Shown here: positions 1 through 6,341 of the stretch, in pieces | How the letters are laid out: each line of letters opens with the position of its first letter | How positions within the stretch are numbered: position 1 is the first letter of the stretch | Origin: an uncultured Eubacteriales bacterium | Lineage (GTDB): Bacteria; Bacillota; Clostridia; Oscillospirales; Oscillospiraceae | Direction: 5' to 3' | DNA length: 7,556 nucleotides | Assembly (NCBI GenBank): GCA_900550585.1 | Contig: URST01000089.1 | Location: 1-7,556 of the forward strand | Translations under genes and position numbers: made by a program | Notes under the pieces: generated by a model | Seen by the model: only the letters and a program-made list of their open reading frames with translations | Database searches by the model: none | What the model was told of the DNA's origin: nothing

Positions 1-55
1 CGCGCTGGGCGCCGCCGAGTACGCACGCCAGAAGGGCATGGCCCGCGCCTGACAC
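1..55. repeat. Left copy of 55-bp terminal inverted repeat (contig-end overlap)
   Basis: Bases 1-55 are the exact reverse complement of bases 7502-7556. The identity ends sharply after ...GACAC: the left copy continues with acgca, the right copy (read inward) with ctctg. An identity of exactly 55 is what a de Bruijn assembler with k=55 leaves when both contig ends enter the same repeated node. The real genomic repeat is therefore probably longer and extends outside the window. Confidence 0.9.
2..52 (+). CDS. C-terminal 16 residues of an unidentified protein, possibly an ASKHA acyl-CoA dehydratase activator
   Basis: Read from base 2, the sequence gives ALGAAEYARQKGMARA followed by TGA at 50-52; the rest of the gene is outside the window. 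The motif (G)ALGAAxxA near a C-terminus is typical of the BadF/BadG/BcrA/BcrD ATPase family (HgdC, HadI and FldI activators), which deliver an electron to 2-hydroxyacyl-CoA dehydratases. That would fit the dehydratase genes in this window. Sixteen residues are too few for a firm family call, and even the reading frame is inferred from codon use and from the sensible spacing of the stop to the next gene on both sides. The identical tail occurs inverted at 7505-7555. Confidence 0.4.
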   Translation, partial: ALGAAEYARQKGMARA

Positions 56-63
56 ACGCAGAC

Positions 64-93
64 GGCCCTGCCCTCCGTAGGGAGGGCGGGGCC
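64..93 (+). terminator. GC-rich hairpin between the gene tail and the metal-sensor gene; terminator-like or operator
   Basis: Arms 64-76 and 81-93 pair over 13 bp with a single G-U wobble (69/88) around a GTAG loop (77-80). Only a poor T-run (tgttc) follows, so termination may be weak or Rho-independent in form only. It lies 20 bases before the start codon of a CsoR/RcnR-family repressor. Operators of that family are GC-tract inverted repeats, so an autoregulatory site is an alternative reading. Confidence 0.5.
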
Positions 94-113
94 TGTTCAA
101 AAGGAGCAATACA

Positions 114-443
114 ATGAGCGAAAACCATGTCCACACCCATGTGGACGAAAACGGAAATGTCCATACCCACAGCCACCAGCATCCCCATGAGCAGACGAAA
201 GCGGTGCTCAACCGTATTTCCCGGGCACAGGGGCACCTGGAGGCGGTGCGGAAAATGATCGAGCGCGGCGAGGACTGCGCCCAGGTGCTGGTGCAGCTCA
301 GTGCCGTGATCTCCGCCCTGAACAGCACGGGGCGGGTGATCCTGAAGGACCACATTGCCCACTGCATCGTGGATGCGGTGGAGGCCGACGACATGGAGCC
401 CATCGAGGCGCTGAATCAGGCCATCGACCGTTTCATGCGGTAA
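114..443 (+). CDS. CsoR/RcnR-family metal-sensing transcriptional repressor with His-rich N-terminus
   Basis: This 109-residue protein belongs to the all-helical DUF156 repressors, which bind GC-tract operators as tetramers and release DNA when they bind metal. The family core begins at about residue 27 (TKAVLNRISRAQGHLEAV). The metal fingerprint is C55, H80 and C84, with the same 25- and 4-residue spacing as the Cu(I) site of mycobacterial CsoR (C36, H61, C65). The first 25 residues hold eight histidines, all at odd positions (5, 7, 9, 17, 19, 21, 23, 25). H23 sits 32 residues before C55, which matches the fourth ligand of the nickel sensor InrS as I recall it (H21 with C53), so nickel is possible besides copper. 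No exporter or metallochaperone lies nearby. The start is ATG 114 with AAAAGGAG seven bases upstream. No clear promoter was found between it and the preceding gene tail. The family is certain; the metal is not. Confidence 0.93.
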   Translation: MSENHVHTHVDENGNVHTHSHQHPHEQTKAVLNRISRAQGHLEAVRKMIERGEDCAQVLVQLSAVISALNSTGRVILKDHIAHCIVDAVEADDMEPIEALNQAIDRFMR

Positions 444-446
444 ATG

Positions 447-468
447 TGACAAGGACTTTTCCTTGTCA
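447..468. promoter_or_regulatory. Perfect 9-bp inverted repeat downstream of the repressor gene
   Basis: TGACAAGGA (447-455) and TCCTTGTCA (460-468) pair perfectly around a CTTT loop (456-459). It starts four bases after the repressor stop codon. No T-run follows (aatcgtagg), so it is a poor intrinsic terminator. It ends 37 bases before the -35 box of the next promoter, where an operator could sit. The function is inferred. Confidence 0.5.
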
Positions 469-505
469 ATCGTAGGTAAATGCCTAAAACACGGCGGCCG
501 GCGCG

Positions 506-534
506 TTGACAGACGGCTGCCGCGGGGCTATAAT
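506..534 (+). promoter_or_regulatory. Consensus sigma-70-type promoter for the flavodoxin-domain gene
   Basis: TTGACA (506-511) and TATAAT (529-534) are both perfect matches to consensus, with the optimal 17-base spacer. Transcription should begin near 541, leaving a leader of about 16 bases that contains little more than the ribosome binding site. Such a strong promoter suggests either high constitutive expression or repression by an operator nearby; the inverted repeat at 447-468 and the repressor gene just upstream are candidates. Confidence 0.85.
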
Positions 535-556
535 AACAGCAACAGGAGGGATGTCT

Positions 557-1066
557 ATGATCTCTGCCATCGTGTACACATCCAACAGCGGCTACACTGC
601 GGAATACGCCCGGATGCTGGGGGAGCTGACCGGCCTGCCGGTGAACGACCTGCGTCAGGTGCACAATCCGCAGCCTCAGCGGGAGGTCATCTTCCTGGGC
701 TGGCTCATGGCGGACAACGTCATGGGGTATGCCAAGGCCAGCCGCTTCTATAAGGTGCGGGCCGTGTGCCAGGTGGGCATGGGCCCGGCCACGAAGGCCT
801 CATCGGACAAGCTGCGGCAGAAGCTGAAGCTGGGGCCGGAGGTGCAGGTGTTTACCCTGCAGGGCGGCTTCGATATCCGGCGGCTCCACGGACCTTACAA
901 GTGGATCATGCAGGTGAAATGCAGGGAGATCCGCAAGACGCTGGAGAGCAAGGAGAGTCTGACGCCTGCCCAGCAGCTGACCTACGACATGGCATCAAAG
1001 GGCGCTAGCGCTGTAAAGCAGGAAAACTTGACAGATATTGTGGATTGGTATAAAACGACGCTATGA
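557..1066 (+). CDS. Flavodoxin-domain protein
   Basis: This is a 169-residue cytosolic protein. Its N-terminus (IVYTSNSGYTAEYARML, from residue 4) fits the flavodoxin signature for the FMN phosphate-binding loop after beta strand 1. The later part (LQGGFDIRRLHGPYKW) is reminiscent of the Flavodoxin_5/HemG-like group rather than of short electron-carrier flavodoxins, so the partner is unclear. ATG 557 is chosen because AGGAGGG (544-550) is six bases upstream. ATG 551 abuts the ribosome site, and the TTG at 506 is the -35 box itself. It is the first gene after the consensus promoter and runs into the small basic protein gene with its stop codon adjoining that gene's AGGAGG. Flavodoxins can donate electrons to dehydratase activators in fermenting anaerobes, but a link to the dehydratase genes here is only inference. 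Confidence 0.85.
   Translation: MISAIVYTSNSGYTAEYARMLGELTGLPVNDLRQVHNPQPQREVIFLGWLMADNVMGYAKASRFYKVRAVCQVGMGPATKASSDKLRQKLKLGPEVQVFTLQGGFDIRRLHGPYKWIMQVKCREIRKTLESKESLTPAQQLTYDMASKGASAVKQENLTDIVDWYKTTL
1028..1056 (+). promoter_or_regulatory. Possible internal promoter at the 3' end of the flavodoxin-domain gene
   Basis: A perfect TTGACA (1028-1033) is followed by TAAAAC (1051-1056) at 17 bases, or by the better TATAAA (1049-1054) at a suboptimal 15 bases. It lies inside the coding sequence, so chance is possible. If used, it would transcribe the small basic protein gene and htpG apart from the flavodoxin gene. Confidence 0.3.
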
Positions 1067-1077
1067 GGAGGCTGCAC

Positions 1078-1356
1078 ATGAAGAAGATTTTGAACGTGAT
1101 CGCCGGTGTGGCAAAGAAAGCGGCGGGCATTGCCCTGTCGCTGGTAGGAAAGGGCATATCTCTGGGGCTGTCCGCCGCTAAGAGCGGCGCTGCCGCTGTC
1201 GGCCGCCTGATGGCGAAGCTGTCGGGCAGGGTGGTTCGCTGCATGGGCGAAAAGATGAAAAAGCTGATGGCCCCGATGCTGAAGGGCGTCATGATCGTGT
1301 CCGCCTCCGTGGCGGTGCTGTCCTGCGTGGGCTGGCTGGTCAGCCGGAGAGACTGA
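1078..1356 (+). CDS. Small, strongly basic membrane protein of unknown function
   Basis: I do not recognise this 92-residue protein. It has 16 Lys/Arg and only two acidic residues (E58 and the final D92). Residues 1-50 are rich in Ala, Gly and Leu with lysines at intervals, which suggests amphipathic helices lying on a membrane. Residues about 70-88 (GVMIVSASVAVLSCVGWLV) look like one membrane span, followed by SRRD. Two cysteines, C55 and C83, flank this region. The start is ATG 1078, six bases after AGGAGG (1066-1071); an earlier in-frame ATG at 1063 overlaps the preceding stop codon and has no ribosome site. It is probably cotranscribed with the flavodoxin-domain gene, and htpG follows 89 bases later. 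It may bind anionic lipid or nucleic acid, but that is a guess from charge alone. Confidence 0.75.
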   Translation: MKKILNVIAGVAKKAAGIALSLVGKGISLGLSAAKSGAAAVGRLMAKLSGRVVRCMGEKMKKLMAPMLKGVMIVSASVAVLSCVGWLVSRRD

Positions 1357-1378
1357 CCGACCGCAAACCGTATACAAC

Positions 1379-1403
1379 GGGGAGGTGCGCTGCGCATCTC
1401 CCC
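1379..1403 (+). other. Strong hairpin without T-run in the htpG leader
   Basis: Arms 1379-1389 and 1393-1403 pair over 11 bp with one G-U (1385/1397) around a three-base loop. The following bases are gaaacgc, so it is not a typical intrinsic terminator. It sits 42 bases before the htpG start codon. It could be a processing or mRNA-stability element, an attenuating structure or an operator. The heat-shock CIRCE repeat (TTAGCACTC-N9-GAGTGCTAA) is not present here. Confidence 0.5.
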
Positions 1404-1445
1404 GAAACGCTGTGAAGCGATATCAACGCAAAAGGAGTGTCCTGT

Positions 1446-3332
1446 ATGGAAAGAAAAGAATTTAAGGCGGAATCCAAACGGCTGCTGGATCTGATGATCA
1501 ACTCCATCTACACCCACAAGGAGATCTTCCTGCGTGAGATCATCTCCAACGCCTCCGATGCCATCGACAAGCTGTGCTATCTCAGCCTCACCGATGACAG
1601 GGTGGGCATCAGCCGGGATGAGTTTGCCATCAAGCTGGTGCTGGATAAGGAGAAGCGGCTGCTGACCGTCAGCGACAACGGTATCGGCATGGACCGGGAC
1701 GAGCTGGAGAATAATCTGGGCGTCATCGCCTCCTCCGGCAGTCTCAAGTTCCGGCAGGAGCTGGACGGCGAGGCCGCCGCGGATACCGACATCATCGGCC
1801 AGTTCGGCGTGGGCTTCTACTCCGCGTTCATGGTGGCCGACGAGATCACCGTCATCACCCGGAAGTACGGGCAGGAGCAGGCGTGGAAGTGGCAGTCCGC
1901 CGGTGTGGATGGCTACACCATCGAGCCCTGCGAGAAGGAGACGGTGGGCACCGACATCATCATGCACATCAAGGAGGACGGCGAGGAAAAGGACGAGTAC
2001 AGCCAGTACCTGCGGGAGTACCCGCTGTACAAGCTGGTGAAGAAGTACTCGGACTACATCCGCTTCCCCATCCGCATGGAGATGCCCCATCCGGTGCTGA
2101 AGGAGGGCAGTACAGAGGAGAACCCGGAGTACGAGGAGAAGTTCGAGTGGGAGACCCTGAACAGCATGGTGCCCCTGTGGCAGCGGAAGAAGGGAGATGT
2201 CACCAAGGAGGAGTACGACGAGTTCTACCAGCAGCGCTTTTCCGACCCCAATCCGCCGCTGAGCGTCATCACCGTGTCCGCCGAGGGCGCTGTGACCTAC
2301 AAGGCTATGCTGTTCATCCCGTCCAAGGCCAACGGCCGGTATTATACCGAGGACTACGAGAGCGGCCTGCAGCTGTACTCAGCCGGCGTGATGATCATGG
2401 ACAAGTGCGCCGATCTGGTGCCGGAGTGCTTCAACTTCGTCCGTGGCGTGGTGGATTCTCCGGACCTGAACCTGAATATTTCCCGGGAACTGCTGCAGCA
2501 TGACCGGCAGCTGAAGATCATCTGCACCAACCTGGAGAAGAAGATCAAGGCGGAGCTGGAGCGGCTGCTGCGGGACGAGCGGGAGAAGTACGAGCAGTTC
2601 TGGCAGAGCTTCGGCCGCCAGCTGAAAATGTGCGCGCTGGACAACTACGGCGCCAAGAAGGAGACACTGCAGGATCTGCTGCTGTTCTACTCCTCCACGG
2701 AGAAAAAGCTGGTGACGCTGGCGGAGTACGTCGACCGCATGCAGGAGGGGCAGAAGTTCATCTACTTTGCCTCCGGCGACACGGTGGAGGCCATCGACCA
2801 CATGCCCCAGACGGAGCTGCTGAAGGAACACAGCATGGAGATCCTGTACTTCACCGACAAGGCGGACGAGTTCCTGTCCGACATCCTGCGGACGTATCAG
2901 GACAAGCCCTTCCGCTCCGCCATTGACGGCGATCTGGAGCTGGGCGACGAGCAGAAGCCGGACGAGACGGAGCACTATAAGGAGGCCTTCGGCTTCATCA
3001 AGGAGACGCTGGGCGACCGCGTGGACACGGTGAAGGCCTCCACCAAGCTGAAGACCCACCCGGTGTGCCTGACCAGCGGCGAGGGCGTGACCTTCGAGAT
3101 GGAGAAGTATTTCACGTCGGTGCAGCCGGAGCTGGGCCTGAAGGCCAAGCGCATTCTGGAGATCAACGTGGATCATCCGGCATTCCTGGCCTTTGAAACG
3201 GCCCGTGTGGTGGATCCGGAGAAGGCGAAGAAGTACGCGGAGATCCTGTACAACCAGGCGCTGCTCATTGCGGGGCTGCCTATCGAGAACCCCTCGGCCT
3301 ACACCGACCTGCTGTGCTCCCTGTGGAAGTGA
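1446..3332 (+). CDS. htpG: Hsp90-family molecular chaperone HtpG
   Basis: This is a full-length 628-residue cytosolic bacterial Hsp90 (E. coli HtpG is about 624), an ATP-driven dimeric chaperone that remodels client proteins with the DnaK system. The N-terminal GHKL ATPase domain shows E31 and N35 in LREIISNASDAIDKL, D77-N-G-I-G81, the lid-region NLGVIASSGS (90-99), and GQFGVGFYSAF (118-128). The middle domain includes the segment NPPLSVITVSAEG and the catalytic-loop arginine R347 in NISRELLQ. A normal-length C-terminal dimerisation domain ends at LLCSLWK. ATG 1446 is used with AAGGAG (1432-1437) eight bases upstream; the upstream GTG at 1437 overlaps that site. No separate promoter or CIRCE element is visible, so it is probably read from the upstream genes. 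It is followed at once by a strong terminator. No truncation or odd residue was seen. Confidence 0.98.
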   Translation: MERKEFKAESKRLLDLMINSIYTHKEIFLREIISNASDAIDKLCYLSLTDDRVGISRDEFAIKLVLDKEKRLLTVSDNGIGMDRDELENNLGVIASSGSLKFRQELDGEAAADTDIIGQFGVGFYSAFMVADEITVITRKYGQEQAWKWQSAGVDGYTIEPCEKETVGTDIIMHIKEDGEEKDEYSQYLREYPLYKLVKKYSDYIRFPIRMEMPHPVLKEGSTEENPEYEEKFEWETLNSMVPLWQRKKGDVTKEEYDEFYQQRFSDPNPPLSVITVSAEGAVTYKAMLFIPSKANGRYYTEDYESGLQLYSAGVMIMDKCADLVPECFNFVRGVVDSPDLNLNISRELLQHDRQLKIICTNLEKKIKAELERLLRDEREKYEQFWQSFGRQLKMCALDNYGAKKETLQDLLLFYSSTEKKLVTLAEYVDRMQEGQKFIYFASGDTVEAIDHMPQTELLKEHSMEILYFTDKADEFLSDILRTYQDKPFRSAIDGDLELGDEQKPDETEHYKEAFGFIKETLGDRVDTVKASTKLKTHPVCLTSGEGVTFEMEKYFTSVQPELGLKAKRILEINVDHPAFLAFETARVVDPEKAKKYAEILYNQALLIAGLPIENPSAYTDLLCSLWK

Positions 3333-3345
3333 AAAAGCATCGCGC

Positions 3346-3380
3346 AAAAAAAGATGACCGCCTTGGCGGTCATCTTTTTT
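3346..3380. terminator. Intrinsic terminator after htpG
   Basis: GATGACCGC (3353-3361) pairs perfectly with GCGGTCATC (3366-3374) around a CTTG tetraloop. It is preceded by seven A (3346-3352) and followed by six T (3375-3380). It begins 14 bases after the htpG stop codon. The A/T symmetry would let it work in both directions. Confidence 0.93.
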
Positions 3381-3411
3381 GCAGAAATCAACAAAAAATG
3401 CCGCCGAGTTG

Positions 3412-3440
3412 TTGCGGTATTTGCGAAAAAGTGATAAAAT
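3412..3440 (+). promoter_or_regulatory. Promoter of the dehydratase operon
   Basis: TTGCGG (3412-3417) and TAAAAT (3435-3440) are separated by 17 bases in an AT-rich stretch just past the htpG terminator. Transcription would begin near 3447, giving a leader of about 68 bases that contains the small inverted repeat at 3482-3496. The boxes are each one or two bases off consensus. Confidence 0.65.
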
Positions 3441-3481
3441 ATACCATATCGCGCACCAAGTAAAGACAGACCCCCAAAATT

Positions 3482-3496
3482 CAGGGAGCGTCCCTG
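3482..3496 (+). other. Short hairpin in the leader of the dehydratase operon
   Basis: CAGGGA and TCCCTG form a perfect 6-bp stem around GCG, ending three bases before the AAAGGAG ribosome site (3500-3506). It could mildly affect ribosome loading or be an operator half-site pair; it is short enough to be chance. Confidence 0.3.
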
Positions 3497-3514
3497 TAAA
3501 AAGGAGTTTTGCCC

Positions 3515-4714
3515 ATGAAAGACTTGAAGCACATGATCTTTTTCGAGGACCTGCTGCAGCAGTCCCACAACGCACTGGTGCAGCAGGCCGTCGATGAGGG
3601 GCAGCTGGCGCTGGGATACAACTGCTACTACATCCCGGAGGTGCTGCTGAACCTGAAGGGCTGTTTTTCCTCGCGGCTGCGGGCGCCCAACAGTGGTACG
3701 GCGGAGATCGCGTCCTACTACATGACCAACCGGAACTGTCCCTATGTGCGCTGCATTCTGGAGCGGGCCATCGAGGGCGGCTTCAACTATCTGAACGCGC
3801 TGTTCGGGGCGGAGGGCTGCGCCGCCATGGAGCGGATGGAGGAGCATTTCGCCCTGCTGCATCCGGTGCAGAACGACCGGTTCTTCACCACCATCATCGA
3901 CCCGCCCATGAAGGGCGACAGGACCAGTCTGGACTACTACAAGGCCCAGCTGCAGCTGAAGGTGCTGGACGCGCTCCACCAGCATTACGGCGTGGACGTG
4001 TCCGACGAGGCGCTGCGGGAGGCGGTGGAGCGCCACAACCGGCTGTGCAGGGTCATCACCGCCATCGGCGACCTCCGGAAGCTGGAAAACCCGCCCATCA
4101 CCGGATACGAGTACCATGTGATCGTGCTGGTGAGTCAGGTCTGTCCCCACGACCTGATCCTGCCGTATCTGGAGGACACGCTGGAGGAGCTGCGGACGCG
4201 GCGCCCGGAACCGGTGTTCCCGTTCCGCGCCCGTGTGGCGGTGGCAGGCAGCGAGATCGACGACCCGGAGTTCACCAGGCTCATCGAGATGTGCGGCGCC
4301 ATGGTGGTGGCTGACCGCTACTGCTTCGGCGGCTTCCCGGGCCGGGAGGAGATCGAAATACAGGGGGGCGAGACGGCCTTCGACGCCATCTGCCGCCATT
4401 ACCTCTACTGGAACCAGTGTGTGCGGTTCATGGACGGCGGCAAGATCGACCAGCGCCATCAGGAGCTGCGGCGGCTGGTGCGGGAGTACCGCGCCGATGG
4501 CGTGATCTATGAGAGCATGAAATTCTGCGAGTTCTGGAGCTATGAAAAGGTGCTGGCCAGCCACGTCCTCCAGCAGGAGATGGGCATTCCGTGCTGCACC
4601 ATCGAGAAGGAGTACAATCTCGGCTCTGTGGGCCAGCTGCGCACCCGCTTCCAGGCCTTCGTGGAGAGTCTGGAGATCAAGAAGCTGGGCGCGGAGAAGG
4701 AGGGGAGACTGTGA
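3515..4714 (+). CDS. 2-hydroxyacyl-CoA dehydratase family protein, smaller subunit (HGD-D / BcrB-HgdB type)
   Basis: This 399-residue protein belongs to the family of 2-hydroxyglutaryl-, 2-hydroxyisocaproyl- and phenyllactyl-CoA dehydratases and benzoyl-CoA reductase. In that family two related subunits carry [4Fe-4S] clusters and, after one-electron activation by an ASKHA ATPase, remove water from a 2-hydroxyacyl-CoA through a ketyl radical. Family landmarks are NCPYVRCILE (C75, the CP-x-x-(K/R) position), GCAAMERMEEHF (C102), and GVIYESMKFCEFWSYEK (C338) followed by GIPCCTIEKEYN and GQLRTRFQAFVE. C75, C102 and C338 are the likely cluster ligands. Length matches the usual 370-410 for a smaller subunit. 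The start is ATG 3515, eight bases after AAAGGAG; the TTG at 3509 is rejected for spacing. Its TGA overlaps the GTG of the next gene by four bases, so the two should be made in equal amounts. The substrate cannot be told from sequence alone. A double-cubane-cluster protein is a less likely alternative, since those are homodimeric. Confidence 0.9.
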   Translation: MKDLKHMIFFEDLLQQSHNALVQQAVDEGQLALGYNCYYIPEVLLNLKGCFSSRLRAPNSGTAEIASYYMTNRNCPYVRCILERAIEGGFNYLNALFGAEGCAAMERMEEHFALLHPVQNDRFFTTIIDPPMKGDRTSLDYYKAQLQLKVLDALHQHYGVDVSDEALREAVERHNRLCRVITAIGDLRKLENPPITGYEYHVIVLVSQVCPHDLILPYLEDTLEELRTRRPEPVFPFRARVAVAGSEIDDPEFTRLIEMCGAMVVADRYCFGGFPGREEIEIQGGETAFDAICRHYLYWNQCVRFMDGGKIDQRHQELRRLVREYRADGVIYESMKFCEFWSYEKVLASHVLQQEMGIPCCTIEKEYNLGSVGQLRTRFQAFVESLEIKKLGAEKEGRL

Positions 4715-6327
4715 AGCTGAAAGACTTTACAAATGCTGCCATTGCGGCGATAGACAAAAAGCTGGAGCGGTTCGACCCCAAGTGGCAGGCGGCCAATGGA
4801 AAAGGCGGTCTCCGCAGCCGCTACGAGGACAAGACCGGCATCGCCCGCTATCGTGAATGGCGCGGCGTGAAGGATACGTTCGTGGACTACACCGCCTGGC
4901 TCAACAACCTGCTGGCCATGGGAAAAATGGTGGCCTCTGCGCCTGTCCCCATTCTGAAGGGCTTCTGGGAGTACCGGTGGATGGGCTCCTATCTGGGCAC
5001 GTTTGCTTTCATCGACCGGCTGTTTGAGGGCTACCGGGACGAGGAACTGAAGATCGCCCACATGAACATGCACTGCATCGTCAACAGCCTGACCAAAAAG
5101 ATCGCGCTGGTGCTGGCCAACGACCGGCGGCTGGGCGGCGGAAAGCTGTCGGACAACATCGTGCCCATGGACGAGGTGATGCCGCCGCTGTTCATGACCG
5201 GCTTCAAAAACCTGATCCCCATCCCCATCCAGACGCTGCCGGAGTTCATCATCTGCGACATTGACCAGCATCTGGAGCCCCACTACATCGACGTGGCGGA
5301 GTCCTTCGGCCTGGCGGCGGACGTCTGCTCCCGCTGCTCGGCGGAGACGGGCGTGGCCATTGACGATGATTTCCCCATCGTGGGCAGGGCGGTGCTGACC
5401 ACCAACATGCCCTGCAACGCCAGCGAGGCCACGTCCATGTTCCAGCGGCGGCGGTTCGGCCTGCCGGATTTCCCGGTGACCATGGCCATGATCCACAACG
5501 AGCCCGGCGCCCACCCTTACTCCACCCAGATGCTGAAGGACGCCATCGCCTTCATCGAGGAGCAGTACGGGGAGAAATACGACTGGAACGCGCTGTTCGC
5601 CCGGGCGGAGCACATGAACGAGCAGAACCGCATCGAACTGGAAAAGTGGGAGCTGTTCAAGACACCGTACTCCGCACTGTGCGGCATCGCCGAGAGCCTG
5701 TACCGCCTGTACGCATGGGCGTCGGTAAACGGGCAGGAGGACCAGTTCACCTACAACGACCGCAAGGTGCTGAAGATCATGCTGGATGCCTACGAGCGGC
5801 GGCATGAGCCGTTCGGCGGCACTACCCGCCACCGGGCATTCCTCTGGGGCCCGTCGGCGGTGTACTACACCGATTTCCCTACCTGGGTGCAGAACTGCTG
5901 GGGCATCAGCATCGTGCTGAATATGGATTCCACCATGGGCCACAACATGATCTCCACCACCGACCCGGCGCAGGCCATTCAGGATCTGGCGCTGTTCTCC
6001 GAAAAGGGCGTTATGCGCCATCACGCCGTGGGCGGCTGGGAGAATGTGAACGCCGTGTGGGAGTGGGCCAGTAAATTTAACTGCGACATGGTCATTTTCA
6101 ATGACAACGTGGCCTGTAAGGGAATGAACGGTGTCCACGCGCTGATGGAGGAGCAGGCCCGCGACCTGGGCTTCCACTTCATCTTCCTGGAGCACGATCT
6201 GGAGGACTGCCGCACCATCTCCCGCCGTGATATGCGCAACATCGTGAACAAATATATGACGGTGGTGCTGAACGAGAAGCCGCTGGACGAGACGCTGGTG
6301 GACTTCGACGACAGTCTGGCGTGGTAA
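4711..6327 (+). CDS. 2-hydroxyacyl-CoA dehydratase family protein, larger subunit (HGD-D type)
   Basis: This 538-residue partner of the preceding subunit is expected to form the heterodimeric radical dehydratase with it. The HGD-D-like part starts near residue 170. DVCSRCSAETG (C206, C209) and TTNMPCNASEA (C235) match the two N-terminal cysteine positions of HgdA-like subunits. FNCDMVIFNDNVACKGMNG (C458, C469) with a following FLEHDLEDCRTISRRDMRNIV matches the third, so C206 or C209, C235 and C469 are the likely cluster ligands. At 538 residues it is longer than typical larger subunits (HgdA about 477), because roughly 150 residues precede the recognisable domain; those contain no motif I know. 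Translation starts at GTG 4711, with AAGGAGG (4697-4703) seven bases upstream and a GTGA overlap with the previous stop codon. The smaller-then-larger order and the lack of an adjacent complete activator gene differ from the classic hgdC-hgdA-hgdB layout. Substrate unknown. Confidence 0.88.
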   Translation: MKLKDFTNAAIAAIDKKLERFDPKWQAANGKGGLRSRYEDKTGIARYREWRGVKDTFVDYTAWLNNLLAMGKMVASAPVPILKGFWEYRWMGSYLGTFAFIDRLFEGYRDEELKIAHMNMHCIVNSLTKKIALVLANDRRLGGGKLSDNIVPMDEVMPPLFMTGFKNLIPIPIQTLPEFIICDIDQHLEPHYIDVAESFGLAADVCSRCSAETGVAIDDDFPIVGRAVLTTNMPCNASEATSMFQRRRFGLPDFPVTMAMIHNEPGAHPYSTQMLKDAIAFIEEQYGEKYDWNALFARAEHMNEQNRIELEKWELFKTPYSALCGIAESLYRLYAWASVNGQEDQFTYNDRKVLKIMLDAYERRHEPFGGTTRHRAFLWGPSAVYYTDFPTWVQNCWGISIVLNMDSTMGHNMISTTDPAQAIQDLALFSEKGVMRHHAVGGWENVNAVWEWASKFNCDMVIFNDNVACKGMNGVHALMEEQARDLGFHFIFLEHDLEDCRTISRRDMRNIVNKYMTVVLNEKPLDETLVDFDDSLAW

Positions 6328-6341
6328 GGAGGAAAAGACAT

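Noticed and set aside
506..556. Upstream TTG or ATG 551 start for the flavodoxin-domain protein
   Set aside because: The TTG is the -35 box of the promoter, and ATG 551 has no space after the ribosome site. ATG 557 has six-base spacing and puts the flavodoxin strand at the N-terminus.
1357..1445. CIRCE or other heat-shock operator before htpG
   Set aside because: No TTAGCACTC-N9-GAGTGCTAA or near match is present; only the unrelated GC-rich hairpin is seen.
1005..2090. Long - strand open frame across the basic protein gene and htpG
   Set aside because: It overlaps the unmistakable HtpG coding sequence, has no ribosome site of note and shows no domain.
3299..4564. 421-residue - strand open frame opposite the smaller dehydratase subunit
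   Set aside because: It crosses the htpG terminator and the dehydratase promoter and has shadow-like composition.
4540..6195. 551-residue open reading frame on the - strand opposite the dehydratase genes
   Set aside because: It is a shadow of GC-rich coding sequence: its translation is low-complexity and His/Val/Gly-rich without a recognisable domain, while the + strand shows clear HGD-D motifs.
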